64,000 nucleotides of DNA from Phormidesmis sp963710175 (GTDB taxonomy: Bacteria; Cyanobacteriota; Cyanobacteriia; Phormidesmidales; Phormidesmidaceae). A program made the position numbers and the translations under genes. This document shows positions 26,804 through 35,622 of the stretch, in pieces. The stretch spans positions 434,001 to 498,000 of the forward strand of contig CAVPZC010000001.1 of NCBI GenBank assembly GCA_963710175.1. Reading direction: 5' to 3'. Below the pieces are notes generated by a model. That model was not told where the DNA came from and ran no database searches. It saw nothing but the letters and a program-made list of their open reading frames with translations. The stretch's first letter is position 1. Each line of letters begins with the position of its first letter.

Positions 26804-27475
26804 TTATAGATGCTTGTCTAAGAAGTCGAGCGATCGCGCCCATGCCTGCTCTTTCGCCTCAGGACTATAGCTATCGCCCGTTTCGTTGCCAAAAGCATGT
26901 TCCGCGCCCGGATACCGGTAAAACACGTAGTCTACTGCTTCGTCTTTAAGCGTTGCTTCGAGCTTATCCACCTGCGCGATTGGGAAAAAGCTATCTTTTT
27001 CGCCAAAGTGACCCTGCAACGGAATATCAATTTCGCCCGGATCACCCGCGCCCTCTGGCGGCAAGCCATACCAACTAATGGCTGCATCTACTTCTGGCAA
27101 GTGAATAGCCGCCAGCATTGTCAGCACGCCGCCCATACAAAAACCCATCACAGCCACATCAGGGCTAGCTTTCTGTAAATACTGTGCGGCCCCGCGAATA
27201 TCCTGCTGAGTGGCATCTTCAAAATCTAGTGACTCCATCTTGTGCTGAGCTTCAGCCGCCTCAAGCGTGACTTCGCCCTTGTACAAATCAGGCACCAATA
27301 CGCGATAACCCACGTCTACCAGCTGATCAGCGACGCCCTTAATTTGCTCATTCAAGCCCCACCACTCCTGAATAACCACCACCCCAGGTGCATCGCTGCC
27401 ATCGCCTTCGGGTTCTGCGTAGTAGCCCGAGCAGCTTTTCCCATCAGGACGCTGGAAGGTAATCATTTCAGCCAT
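26804..27475 (-). CDS. dienelactone hydrolase family protein
   Basis: Alpha/beta hydrolase of 223 residues. VVVIQEWWGLNEQIKGVADQL is the family's opening block. The nucleophile is a cysteine in MGFCMGGVL (Cys113), and the catalytic His is in PGAEHAFGN near the C-terminus, with Asp/Glu between. Dienelactone hydrolases open lactone rings; chromosomal homologs have broad carboxylesterase activity. It is the last of three minus-strand genes with DJ-1/PfpI and OsmC, 159 bp from the next, so it may have its own promoter. Confidence 0.9.
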   Translation of the reverse strand: MAEMITFQRPDGKSCSGYYAEPEGDGSDAPGVVVIQEWWGLNEQIKGVADQLVDVGYRVLVPDLYKGEVTLEAAEAQHKMESLDFEDATQQDIRGAAQYLQKASPDVAVMGFCMGGVLTMLAAIHLPEVDAAISWYGLPPEGAGDPGEIDIPLQGHFGEKDSFFPIAQVDKLEATLKDEAVDYVFYRYPGAEHAFGNETGDSYSPEAKEQAWARSLDFLDKHL

Positions 27476-27634
27476 TTTGTTCCAATTCTCTCTTAAGCAA
27501 ATATTCGGTTTATATAGAATAAACAGATTTTTACCAATTTTCTAGGACGAATGTGCATCCAATTAAAGCTATACCCCGACAGCATGAGGCGATCGCCCTT
27601 CCAAAACCTGATAAAAACCTGCCATCAAAGCTGA

Positions 27635-28237
27635 CTAAGCGGCCTGCTGAGCGTAATTGCCTTCGCTAAATTCTTCAATCGCTTTGGCGCAGAAGGCATC
27701 CAAATCATCGGGGTTGCGACTGGTCACTAGGCCACTGTCTACATGCACTTCCGCATCTACCCAGGTGCCGCCCGCATTGCGAATATCGGTCTGTAAGCTC
27801 GGCCAGGAAGTCAGCGTGCGGCCTTTCACCACATCCGCTTCTACCAGCGTCCAAGGGCCGTGGCAAATTGCGGCCACTGGCTTAGACTGCTCAAAAAAGG
27901 CTTTGACAAACTTCACAGCCGCTGGCTTAGTCCGCAGCGTATCGGGGTTGTATACGCCGCCCGGCAGTACCAGTCCGTCATAATCTGTCGGATTGACTTC
28001 TGAGAGGGTTTTATCAACTGAGAACTGGTCTCCCTTATCAGCATGATTCATCCCCTGAATCTCTCCAGACTCTAAAGAAACTAGCTCTACGGTTGCCCCT
28101 GCCGACTTAATTTCTTCCCAGGGCTGAGTGAACTCTACCTGCTCAAAGCCATCGGTAGCTAAAAAGGCGATACGTTTACCGCTAAGCCGATTGCTTTGTG
28201 CGGCCATACTGTATAGCTCCTGTTTAATCTCTGACAT
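27635..28237 (-). CDS. DJ-1/PfpI family protein
   Basis: A 200-residue class I glutamine-amidotransferase-like protein. KRIAFLATDGFEQVEF opens the fold, and the reactive cysteine is in AAICHGPWTL (Cys125-His126), the usual nucleophile elbow. LVLPGGVYNPDTLR is the conserved loop. Such proteins act as deglycases, chaperones or stress proteases. An alternative ATG at 28207 has CAGGAG 8 bp upstream and would remove ten poorly conserved residues. OsmC lies 34 bp upstream on the same strand, so the two probably share a transcript. Confidence 0.9.
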   Translation of the reverse strand: MSEIKQELYSMAAQSNRLSGKRIAFLATDGFEQVEFTQPWEEIKSAGATVELVSLESGEIQGMNHADKGDQFSVDKTLSEVNPTDYDGLVLPGGVYNPDTLRTKPAAVKFVKAFFEQSKPVAAICHGPWTLVEADVVKGRTLTSWPSLQTDIRNAGGTWVDAEVHVDSGLVTSRNPDDLDAFCAKAIEEFSEGNYAQQAA

Positions 28238-28271
28238 ATCTCTTACTTCCTCCTCTGCTAGCCTGCATCTG

Positions 28272-28697
28272 TTAGTTTGCTACGTGGGTGTCCATTGTGA
28301 TATCGGCGTTTAGCAGCCTGGAGATAGGGCAATTTTCTTTGGCTTTGTTAGCTGCCTTTTCAAAAGCCGCTTGCTCACCGCTGGGCAGCTTCGCTGTCAC
28401 ATCGAGATGTATCTGAGTCACCTCAGGCGCGTTGCCCTCTGTGCTAAGCGTTACCTTGGCGACGGTTCGTATGCTCTCAGGGGTGACACCGGCCTCACCG
28501 AGAAAGTCGGTGGTTGCCATCGTAAAGCAGGCGGCATGGGCGGCGGCAATCAGCTCTTCTGGGTTTGTTCCTGGATTGTCTTCAAAGCGGGTACCGTAGG
28601 TATAGACCGATTCTTTGAGCACGCCGCTCTCGGTTGTAATTTTGCCCTGGCCCTCTTTGACGCTGCCCTGCCAAACAACGGTCGATGTACTGTCCAT
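28272..28697 (-). CDS. OsmC-type peroxiredoxin
   Basis: Thiol peroxidase of the OsmC family (141 residues) that reduces organic hydroperoxides. The two catalytic cysteines are visible: Cys57 in AAHAACFTM and Cys123 in ENCPISRLL. EELIAAAHAACFTMATTDFLGEAGVTPESI is the signature helix. AAGGAGAT sits close upstream of the ATG on the minus strand, a good ribosome site. It heads the short osmC - DJ-1 run and is divergent from htrA, so the whole segment reads as an oxidative and protein-stress group. Confidence 0.92.
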   Translation of the reverse strand: MDSTSTVVWQGSVKEGQGKITTESGVLKESVYTYGTRFEDNPGTNPEELIAAAHAACFTMATTDFLGEAGVTPESIRTVAKVTLSTEGNAPEVTQIHLDVTAKLPSGEQAAFEKAANKAKENCPISRLLNADITMDTHVAN

Positions 28698-29088
28698 AGT
28701 GGATCTCCTTTTGTGAAAAAATCAATAAAAGCTGTCCAACCGCTGTTAGCAGTTGAAGGTAGCCCGAATTAAAACTGGCTTGAAGCTGGTCAGTAGAGTC
28801 GACATTCAGCAAAATTGACAGACCACTGGTAAAAAGTGGATGACTTGAAAAGATCTCAGTTTTTACAGTGTCTATTTCATCAGCCACGCACCCAGCCAAT
28901 GCTTTTATTAGAACAGCTAATCGCAGTCTGACTATCCTTCATCAGGCTGATTTGCTTGGATTTTGCCGAATAGATGCGGCTGTCTCTATTTCAGCTGTCT
29001 CTATTTCATACGATGGCCATAGCTTTGTCACCTCCTTGTCAAATCAACTGTCTATATTGGAGGTATTCGTCCCCTATGTATAGAACTT
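28698..29088. other. divergent regulatory gap between osmC and htrA
   Basis: 391 bases without a credible gene. Contents: the osmC ribosome site (28702-28712), a perfect 15-bp tandem duplication GCTGTCTCTATTTCA at 28979-29008, and GGAGG at 29057-29061 about 27 bp before the htrA ATG, too far to act directly. The AT-rich 29041-29060 part may hold the htrA promoter. No tRNA or known riboswitch is visible. Confidence 0.5.
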
Positions 29089-30327
29089 ATGAAAGATCAT
29101 CACTCCAAAATTCCATCCGATGCACCGAGGCCTGCCAGGAGATCTGCTAGTAAGCGGGTAGCTACTTCGCTAGCGTTAGTGCTGCTTGGTGCGGGAACGG
29201 CAACGACAGGGGCCTACTACGCTTGGGGCCAGCCTCGTAACCTGGAGCCCGTTGTCTCAGAAGCTCAGCCTGCATACAAAACCGTCCCAGCTAGTTTGGC
29301 TTTGCCAGCGGAAGCGAGTTCTATTGCAGATGTTGTGCAAGCGGTGGGGCCAGCCGTTGTCCGAATTAATGCTTCGCGCACGGTGACGAGCCAGTCGCCC
29401 CAGGTGCCGGAAGCTTTTCGGCAGTTCTTTGGCAATCAGCTGCCCTCGGGTTCGGGTGAACCGCAGGAGAGGACGGAGCGTGGGGTCGGGTCGGGTTTCA
29501 TTGTGCAAGATGACGGGCGGATTATCACCAACGCGCACGTGGTAGAAGGGGCTGATACGGTTCAGGTAACGCTTAAAGATGGGCGCAGCTTGGAAGGGAG
29601 AGTGCTGGGCAGCGATCCGGTGACCGACGTGGCAGTGATCGATATCGATGCGAACGACTTGCCGACGGTGGCAATCAATCAGGCAGAGCTGATGCCTGGG
29701 GAAGTGGCGATCGCCATCGGCAATCCCTTGGGACTTGACAACACCGTTACCGTCGGCATCGTTAGCGCTGTCGGACGCACCAGCAACCAGGTTGGCATTC
29801 CCGACAAGCGGGTAGATTTTATTCAGACTGACGCGGCAATTAACCCCGGCAACTCAGGCGGGCCGCTGCTCAACGCCAGGGGCGAAGTAATCGGCATGAA
29901 TACCGCTATTATCAGCGGCGCGCAGGGACTGGGCTTTGCCATTCCTATTGGCGACATTGAGCGGATTTCTGAGCAGATTGTCGCGACCGGTAAGGTAGAG
30001 CATCCTTTTATTGGCATTCAGATGGTCAACCTCACGCCCGAAGTGAGAGACGCTATCAACCAAGATCCCAATAGCGGGATTAGCGTAGAGGCTGAGAACG
30101 GGGTATTTGTCGATAAGGTGATTCCCAATTCGCCAGCGGCTCGGGCGGGCCTACGAGCGGGCGATGTGGTGCGTCGGGTCAACGGCACGGCGATCGCTAA
30201 TGGTCAGGAAGTACAGGATGCGGTCGAAGCAAACGGGTTAGACCGCGATCTGCGCTTAGAGATTGAGCGTAATGGTGAAAATCAAACGGTGTCTTTACGT
30301 CCTACCCCACTGCCCGCTCAGGGCTAG
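29089..30327 (+). CDS. HtrA/Deg-type serine protease with PDZ domain
   Basis: Periplasmic or lumenal protein-quality-control protease (412 residues). A basic N-terminus and one hydrophobic helix (TSLALVLLGAGTATTGAYYA, 26-45) give a signal anchor. The trypsin-like domain has the triad His150 (ITNAHVV), Asp180 (TDVAVI) and Ser256 (NPGNSGGPL). A single PDZ domain occupies about 300-405 (VDKVIPNSPAARAGLRAGD). This is the HhoA/HhoB/HtrA architecture of cyanobacteria; which paralog it represents cannot be decided here. It is divergent from the osmC group, and a terminator follows at 30365. Confidence 0.95.
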   Translation: MKDHHSKIPSDAPRPARRSASKRVATSLALVLLGAGTATTGAYYAWGQPRNLEPVVSEAQPAYKTVPASLALPAEASSIADVVQAVGPAVVRINASRTVTSQSPQVPEAFRQFFGNQLPSGSGEPQERTERGVGSGFIVQDDGRIITNAHVVEGADTVQVTLKDGRSLEGRVLGSDPVTDVAVIDIDANDLPTVAINQAELMPGEVAIAIGNPLGLDNTVTVGIVSAVGRTSNQVGIPDKRVDFIQTDAAINPGNSGGPLLNARGEVIGMNTAIISGAQGLGFAIPIGDIERISEQIVATGKVEHPFIGIQMVNLTPEVRDAINQDPNSGISVEAENGVFVDKVIPNSPAARAGLRAGDVVRRVNGTAIANGQEVQDAVEANGLDRDLRLEIERNGENQTVSLRPTPLPAQG

Positions 30328-30364
30328 CGCTTGATCACTTTTTTATCTCGATAGCTCCTCACTG

Positions 30365-30402
30365 CCGCCGTAGATTCTGTTTGAGACCTCTGCGGCGGTT
30401 TT
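30365..30402 (+). terminator. intrinsic terminator after htrA
   Basis: CCGCCGTAGA pairs with TCTGCGGCGG (one T-G wobble) across a 14-base loop, followed by TTTTC. It begins 38 bp after the htrA stop, giving a GC-rich 10-bp stem with a short T run. Confidence 0.6.
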
Positions 30403-30543
30403 CTATCTGGGCTATTTATTGACAATTGCAACAAAATCAAAAGTTTTTCCGCAGGAGACAGCATAGCCAGTGAAGCTATTAAAGGTATTGACTGAACCGG
30501 CCCGGCTACCGGGCATAGTAGTTTGCAATCGGATAAAGCATCA

Positions 30544-31419
30544 ATGATATGGCCAAGAGCGATCGCGTCTATCGGCATCACAACTCTACTTTTTGGCGGG
30601 CTCTCAATAGACCAAGCAACCGCTGCCCAGTTAGAAATTAGCTTTGAGACATCTGCCTTCAGCAATCTGACGCTCAGCGAAGGGTCGGTATCTATAAACT
30701 TAAATTATACGCCGCCCAATTATGACTCTCTAGCGGACGATGTCGGCGAGCGTTTGCAGTACCAGGTTTATTACGACGGCCAGCCGTTTGTTGAAGCGGC
30801 GGCTGAGGCTTTTGGATTCTCTAGTGTCAGTCTGCAAGATCTAGATGGCGATCGCACCGCAGAGGTCATCGTCAAAGACTTTAGCGGCGGCGCTCACTGC
30901 TGCACCAGTACGGTGGTGTATAGCTGGCAAGGAGATGGCTTCAGCCAGGTCGAGACAGGCTATCTAGATGGTGACGGCGGCCAGTTTGAAGATTTAGAGG
31001 GTGACGGCAATTACGAATTTGTCTCCGCTGACAACGCCTTTCTCTACGCCTTTTCTTCCTATGCGGGCTCTTTTCCACCGCTGCGGGTGATGGCCTTTAG
31101 TGACGGCACCTTTACCGATACCACTCGCCAATATCCCGAGCTAATTAGAGAACGCATTGACAGTACCGAAGGGCTATTGAACGAAAGCGAGTTTGTCATA
31201 GAGCGCAATGGCCTGCTAGCTTCCTATGTAGCCAGCAAAATCCTCGTTGGAGAATATGAGTCTGGCTGGGCCTACATGCTGGATCGCTACGATAAATCAT
31301 CGGAGTGGGGGCTAGATATTTACAGCGCAGATGGAGAAGTTGTGGGCCGCTATCCCGATTTTCCAACGGCGCTAAGGGCGTTTTTAGAAGAGACGGGTTA
31401 CCTCAGTTCGCAAGACTGA
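30544..31419 (+). CDS. secreted protein of unknown function
   Basis: The ATG at 30544 gives a signal peptide (RAIASIGITTLLFGGLSI, cleavage after ATAA). An in-frame TTG 21 bp upstream is less likely. The mature part contains repeated Asp-Gly-rich loops: LQDLDGDRTAEVIVKDFSGG, LDGDGGQFEDLEGDGNYEF and AHCCTSTVVYSW with a Cys pair. The DxDGDxxxE motifs resemble calcium-binding FG-GAP/VCBS loops. Similar stand-alone proteins occur in cyanobacteria without assigned function. It stands between htrA and the TPM gene with no clear operon link. Confidence 0.65.
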   Translation: MIWPRAIASIGITTLLFGGLSIDQATAAQLEISFETSAFSNLTLSEGSVSINLNYTPPNYDSLADDVGERLQYQVYYDGQPFVEAAAEAFGFSSVSLQDLDGDRTAEVIVKDFSGGAHCCTSTVVYSWQGDGFSQVETGYLDGDGGQFEDLEGDGNYEFVSADNAFLYAFSSYAGSFPPLRVMAFSDGTFTDTTRQYPELIRERIDSTEGLLNESEFVIERNGLLASYVASKILVGEYESGWAYMLDRYDKSSEWGLDIYSADGEVVGRYPDFPTALRAFLEETGYLSSQD

Positions 31420-31530
31420 TAAGCCAAATAGTGGCCGTTGAGTTGCTAAGCAAACCTGGGAAAGCTTGGAGCAGAGGCTGAGAATCGCAGAGATTGTGAC
31501 CGCCTCTGTGGTTTCTCTGAGAATTTAGCC

Positions 31531-33366
31531 ATGCAGCTCACAAGCCGGCTTAGACATCGTCCAAGACTGATAGCCCTGGTGATAGGTTTAGGGCTCAGTT
31601 TTTTATTAGCGCTGGTGCCTTCACTGCCTGGCGCTGCCATTTCGCCTGCCGAAGTGCCCAACCCTCGTCAGATCGACGGCACCTGGGTGACCGACATGGC
31701 CGACATGCTCAGCCCAGATAGCGAGAACCAGCTAAACCAAATGATTGCGGCCCTCGAAGCGACCAACGGCACAGAGCTAGCTGTGGTGACCGTGCCCGAC
31801 ACTCAGCCCTCGTCATCGCACAAGGTCTTTGCGACGGAACTGTTTGCTACCTGGAGTATCGGTAAGGCAGGGGCGGATAATGGGGTGCTGTTTTTGGTTT
31901 CTAAGGGCGATCGCCGTACGGAGGTAGAAACCGGCTATGGCGTTGAAGGCATTTTGAGTGACGCTAAAATTGGTCAGATATTAGACAGTCGAGTCACCCC
32001 GCAGTTCAAGGCAGGTAACTTTGATGCGGGCATCTTAGCAGGCATAGAGGCCATTGTTAGCAGCCTAGAAGGTGAGGAATTTGAGCCGTCTACGGCAACA
32101 GGCGGACAGCGCTCAGCAAACGACGCCCTGCTCTCTAGGCAACTCCCAGCATCGCCAGTGGTTGAATTCATTAGAATTCTCTTCTGGTCAGGCGTTTTAT
32201 TGTACTGTTTGTTTTTGACTGTACGGTTGAGAAAGCTAGTCACCCGTCGGCCAATCTCCGTCGAAGTTGAACCGGCGGGGCGTTCGAGCGGCGTTAATCT
32301 GCACGCTGATGCTGGGCAATGGCTAATCTACCTGCTGATTGGCGAGCGAATGGCTAAAGTGAAGGGACTCGCCGATCAGCGCTCAATGTTGCTGCGGCAG
32401 TATACCGAACCGGCATTTGAGGGCAGTTGGCTGGTCACCGCTGCGCAGAGAGAACAGCTCACTCGCAGAGGCCAAGAGTTGTTTTGCTGGTTTTTAGCGT
32501 TAGCCGGGCTCTTGACGCTGCTGCTGAAAGACCAGTCGTTTGTTGAACCGATATTTACCTTCGTATGGCTGTGCTGTGAGCTTTGGTTCTATGCGCTAGA
32601 TGTGCAGCATCGAGAAACGACGGAAGAACATGGTTTGACTTTGGCCGTGATTCGACTGGCTGTGATCACTCTATTTGGTTTCTGTGTAGCGATCGCTGTC
32701 AACAAGATTGCAGGAGGTTGGCTGGCTTGGCCGCTGCTAACGGCTTTATTTGGCACCTGCGCCGTGCTTTTACGGTTAGTGCGATCGCTGCCCAACCAGC
32801 CCGAAGCCACCTGCAAAACCTGCCACAAACTTATGCAGCGGCTAAGTTACGAAGATCTGAACCAACGCATCAGCAAACCTGAACAGGTAGAAATGCAGCT
32901 AAAGAGCAAGCTGTATGAAGGCTGGCGTTGTGAGCGCTGTTCGCCAAGCGCAGAAACGGACGGGCTAAACATTCATCTCGCCTCGCATGTACTGAACTCA
33001 GAGGGCTATTCGCTCTGTACCGCCTGCGACGCATTGACGCTGGAGATTGCCACAAAAATCAACAAACCAGCAACAACGCGAGCGACCGGCAAACAAACCG
33101 TCCTGAGACTGTGTCACTGCTGTAGCGGGCACAGCAAGAAGATAGAAACAATTCCAAAAAAACCATTGCAAACCTCTAGCAGTTCGAGCAGTTCCCGTAG
33201 CTATAGCGGCTCTAGTAGCTACAGCTCTAGCAGCTCTAGCAGCTCTAGCAGCTCTAGCAGCTCTAGTTCCAGCAGTAGCAGCCGCCGCTCTAGCAGCAGC
33301 AGTTCTAGCAGCGGCAGCTTTGGCGGTGGCAGCAGTGGCGGCGGTGGCGCAGGCAGCAGCTGGTAA
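31531..33366 (+). CDS. TPM-domain membrane protein with CxxC pairs and Ser-rich tail
   Basis: A 611-residue YgcG/TPM-family protein. Signal or anchor segment at residues 13-33. The TPM domain at about 38-190 has IDGTWVTDMADMLSP, LAVVTVPDTQPS and DNGVLFLVSKGDRRTEVETGYGVEG. A membrane span follows (IRILFWSGVLLYCLFLTV), then more hydrophobic segments near 315-420. Four CxxC pairs (CKTC, CERC, CTAC, CHCC) suggest zinc-binding ribbons. The tail is a long Ser run ending SFGGGSSGGGGAGSSW, the Gly-rich end typical of the family. LemA, a common partner of TPM proteins, is encoded 1.4 kb downstream. Confidence 0.85.
   Translation: MQLTSRLRHRPRLIALVIGLGLSFLLALVPSLPGAAISPAEVPNPRQIDGTWVTDMADMLSPDSENQLNQMIAALEATNGTELAVVTVPDTQPSSSHKVFATELFATWSIGKAGADNGVLFLVSKGDRRTEVETGYGVEGILSDAKIGQILDSRVTPQFKAGNFDAGILAGIEAIVSSLEGEEFEPSTATGGQRSANDALLSRQLPASPVVEFIRILFWSGVLLYCLFLTVRLRKLVTRRPISVEVEPAGRSSGVNLHADAGQWLIYLLIGERMAKVKGLADQRSMLLRQYTEPAFEGSWLVTAAQREQLTRRGQELFCWFLALAGLLTLLLKDQSFVEPIFTFVWLCCELWFYALDVQHRETTEEHGLTLAVIRLAVITLFGFCVAIAVNKIAGGWLAWPLLTALFGTCAVLLRLVRSLPNQPEATCKTCHKLMQRLSYEDLNQRISKPEQVEMQLKSKLYEGWRCERCSPSAETDGLNIHLASHVLNSEGYSLCTACDALTLEIATKINKPATTRATGKQTVLRLCHCCSGHSKKIETIPKKPLQTSSSSSSSRSYSGSSSYSSSSSSSSSSSSSSSSSSSSRRSSSSSSSSGSFGGGSSGGGGAGSSW
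33178..33300 (+). repeat. serine-codon microsatellite in the TPM gene
   Basis: Tandem copies of a 6- to 9-bp unit (AGCTCT, AGC and AGT) encode an almost uninterrupted Ser tract interrupted only by Arg and Tyr. Repeats of this kind can change length by slippage in multiples of three without frameshift. Confidence 0.7.
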
Positions 33367-33472
33367 GCGAAAATAAGCAGCACACAGAACTGATGAACAT
33401 ACAACAAGAGGGCTTTTGACAGCTTCTATGTTGTCTCTAGTAGATTGTCTTTGGTGAATTACAGAGGTTGTC

Positions 33473-34693
33473 ATGCCCACTAAAAAAGAAAACTCTGGCT
33501 GCGGCTGTGGGAGCATTCCGTTTTCAGTCATACTGCTTTTTTTAGGCTTAGGCTATTGGGGCTTCACACGCCTGGATGATATCAATATCAAGGCATACTT
33601 CCTAGACAACATCAGTACGCTTGCGGCTGATCTGCCGGGCAAAGATTTTCTACTATCTAAGCTACCCGTGCCTGAACCTGTTGGCTCTCTTACTGACTCT
33701 AAGCCACCAACCCCGACAGTCAGCACTCAGCTACCCCCCGAGATACCAGCCGCCAGCCCGGTAGTTGCGCAGCCCGCCGTGCCGGTCATGCTTCCGCCCG
33801 CTTGGGAAGCCAAGGAGATCAGAGGCATTTATCTCAGCCGGTATCAGGCCACTAACAACGCCAGTGAGCAGATGATTCGCGATCGCGTTCGCTACTACAA
33901 GCAGCAGGGCATCAACACTATCATTCACGGGGTGTGGGGAAATGGCTGCACGATGTATCAAAGTCAGGTCATGCAGCAGACGCTAGGCTATTCTAGCTGT
34001 CCTAACTTGTTTCAAGATCAGTGGCTAGACTGGCTGATTGACGAAGCCCACAGCCAGGGAATGCAGGTGCACGCCTACTTCGAGAAGGGGATCAAGCTCG
34101 ACGAAAACAGCCCAATTTTTGATCTTGCAACCGCTAAACAGTGGTTTGTCCCTGGCGTCGATAAAACTTATCCTGCCGTTGATCACTACTTGCTCGACGT
34201 CGACAATCCAGAAGTAGCTAAGTACTTCACCGAAGTATCAGCAGAATTTGTCAGCCGCTACCCCACCATCGACGCCGTACAGTGGGACGACTATGTGGGC
34301 TATCATGACGAGCTGCCGGGCAAAGTAGACCGCACCGCCTCGCTCACCAAATTTATGAAGCAAATGCGCGCTGCTGTAAAGCAAGCCAATCCCAAAGTCA
34401 GCTTCGACCTGTGCCATCACAATCCCTACTGGGGCAAACGCTACTTCGATGCGGACTGGCAAGACTGGGATATTGACCGCGCCTTCATTCAGGTCTATAA
34501 CGACGCCAACTTTGCTATTGAGCTGGACTACGTCGAACAGTATCAAGGCATTGCTATCTCAGATGTACAGTTTGGCCGCTTAGAGACGCTTGCAAAAAAT
34601 CCAAAGGTAAAAAGCGTCTTGCTTTTTCCCTCAGCGGGCAATCCGGAAGAAACCGCCGCCCGGTTCAAGCAAATTGCCGATCAGCACAAATAA
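33473..34693 (+). CDS. GHL10-like glycoside hydrolase family protein
   Basis: A 406-residue membrane-anchored or secreted protein. A short basic/Cys-Gly N-terminus (KKENSGCGCG) leads into one hydrophobic helix (IPFSVILLFLGLGYWGF) and a Pro/Thr linker to about residue 110. The rest is a TIM-barrel resembling the GHL10 family: IRGIYLSRYQATNN, YYKQQGINTIIHGVWG, LIDEAHSQGMQVHAYFEKG, and the acidic IDAVQWDDYVGY, where catalytic acids would lie. GAGG is 6 bp before the ATG. Likely substrate is a cell-wall or extracellular polysaccharide, but this is unproven. Confidence 0.75.
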   Translation: MPTKKENSGCGCGSIPFSVILLFLGLGYWGFTRLDDINIKAYFLDNISTLAADLPGKDFLLSKLPVPEPVGSLTDSKPPTPTVSTQLPPEIPAASPVVAQPAVPVMLPPAWEAKEIRGIYLSRYQATNNASEQMIRDRVRYYKQQGINTIIHGVWGNGCTMYQSQVMQQTLGYSSCPNLFQDQWLDWLIDEAHSQGMQVHAYFEKGIKLDENSPIFDLATAKQWFVPGVDKTYPAVDHYLLDVDNPEVAKYFTEVSAEFVSRYPTIDAVQWDDYVGYHDELPGKVDRTASLTKFMKQMRAAVKQANPKVSFDLCHHNPYWGKRYFDADWQDWDIDRAFIQVYNDANFAIELDYVEQYQGIAISDVQFGRLETLAKNPKVKSVLLFPSAGNPEETAARFKQIADQHK

Positions 34694-34732
34694 AATCTCT
34701 ATTGCAAGACGACATTTTTCCAACTACTCAAC

Positions 34733-35479
34733 ATGAACCCTAGCGCTATTCCCGAAGAGTCGGTGCCTGCTGTCTTAGAAAAAGCTAGCCGCCTTTATCA
34801 GCAGCAAAACTCATCTGACGATGCGTTCTCCCTAGAAGAGCTAATGTCAGCCGGGGCCGATGTTCAAATTCCGCCAGCGCTGATGCAACAAGCTTATGAA
34901 CAGCTTCAGCAAGAGCAGTTAGAAGCTGAGCAGCGCCAGGTGCAGCGGCGGCAGGCTTGGATGATAGGTGGTGCGATCGCAGCAGCCCTTTCTCTAGCCA
35001 CTACGATCTGGATAGGCGGCGTCTACAATTCTCTCAACGCAGCGAAGACAACCGTTGACGGTAAATGGGCTCAGGTAGAAAATCAGATGCAGCGCCGGGC
35101 TGATCTGATTCCGCAGCTGACGCAGGTGGCGGAGTCGTATGTCGGGCGCGAAACGCAGGTGATCGAAAACTTGACTACGGCACGGGCAGCTTTTTTGACC
35201 GCGACGACGGTGGCAGATCAGAATGCGGCAGACCAGGAGATGAAGGGAGCGATCGCCGATTTTCAATCCTTTGCTGCCAATAACGAACAGCTTCAGTCCA
35301 GCCAGCTCTTTGTCAATTTGCAGTATGAAATTGCAGGCAGCGAAAACCGAATCGCTACGGAGCGAATGCGCTATAACCAATCAGTAGAAAGTTACAACCG
35401 GTCGGTCAAAGGGTTCCCGACTGTTCTAGTAGCCGGGATATTGGGTTTTGAGACCCAGCCGTATTCAGGTCGAGAATAG
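34733..35479 (+). CDS. LemA family protein
   Basis: A 248-residue LemA-type protein. Unusually, about 65 residues precede the single membrane span (MIGGAIAAALSLATTIWI, about 80-97); in classic LemA the span is at the extreme N-terminus. After it come YNSLNAAKTTVDGKWAQVENQMQRRADLIPQL and ENLTTARAAFL, the conserved four-helix coiled region, and the ending PTVLVAGILGFETQPYS matches the family C-terminus. LemA proteins form membrane-associated helical bundles and are often encoded beside TPM proteins, as here. The extra N-terminal domain (Glu/Gln-rich) is distinctive. Confidence 0.88.
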   Translation: MNPSAIPEESVPAVLEKASRLYQQQNSSDDAFSLEELMSAGADVQIPPALMQQAYEQLQQEQLEAEQRQVQRRQAWMIGGAIAAALSLATTIWIGGVYNSLNAAKTTVDGKWAQVENQMQRRADLIPQLTQVAESYVGRETQVIENLTTARAAFLTATTVADQNAADQEMKGAIADFQSFAANNEQLQSSQLFVNLQYEIAGSENRIATERMRYNQSVESYNRSVKGFPTVLVAGILGFETQPYSGRE

Positions 35480-35622
35480 GCCATCTCTTTGCTGATCCGC
35501 AGGGCAAGATTGGCCGATAGGACTTGTTTTATCCCCAGCGGTTAAACGTAGTTGAGTAGACCGAAGGTAGAATAGCGGGTAGCTACCTTGCTTGTCCCTT
35601 CTCGCACTTCGCGTCTTTGCCC

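Noticed and set aside
33178..33300. Possible CRISPR-like or minisatellite array.
   Set aside because: There are no unique spacers; it is a Ser-codon repeat inside the TPM gene.
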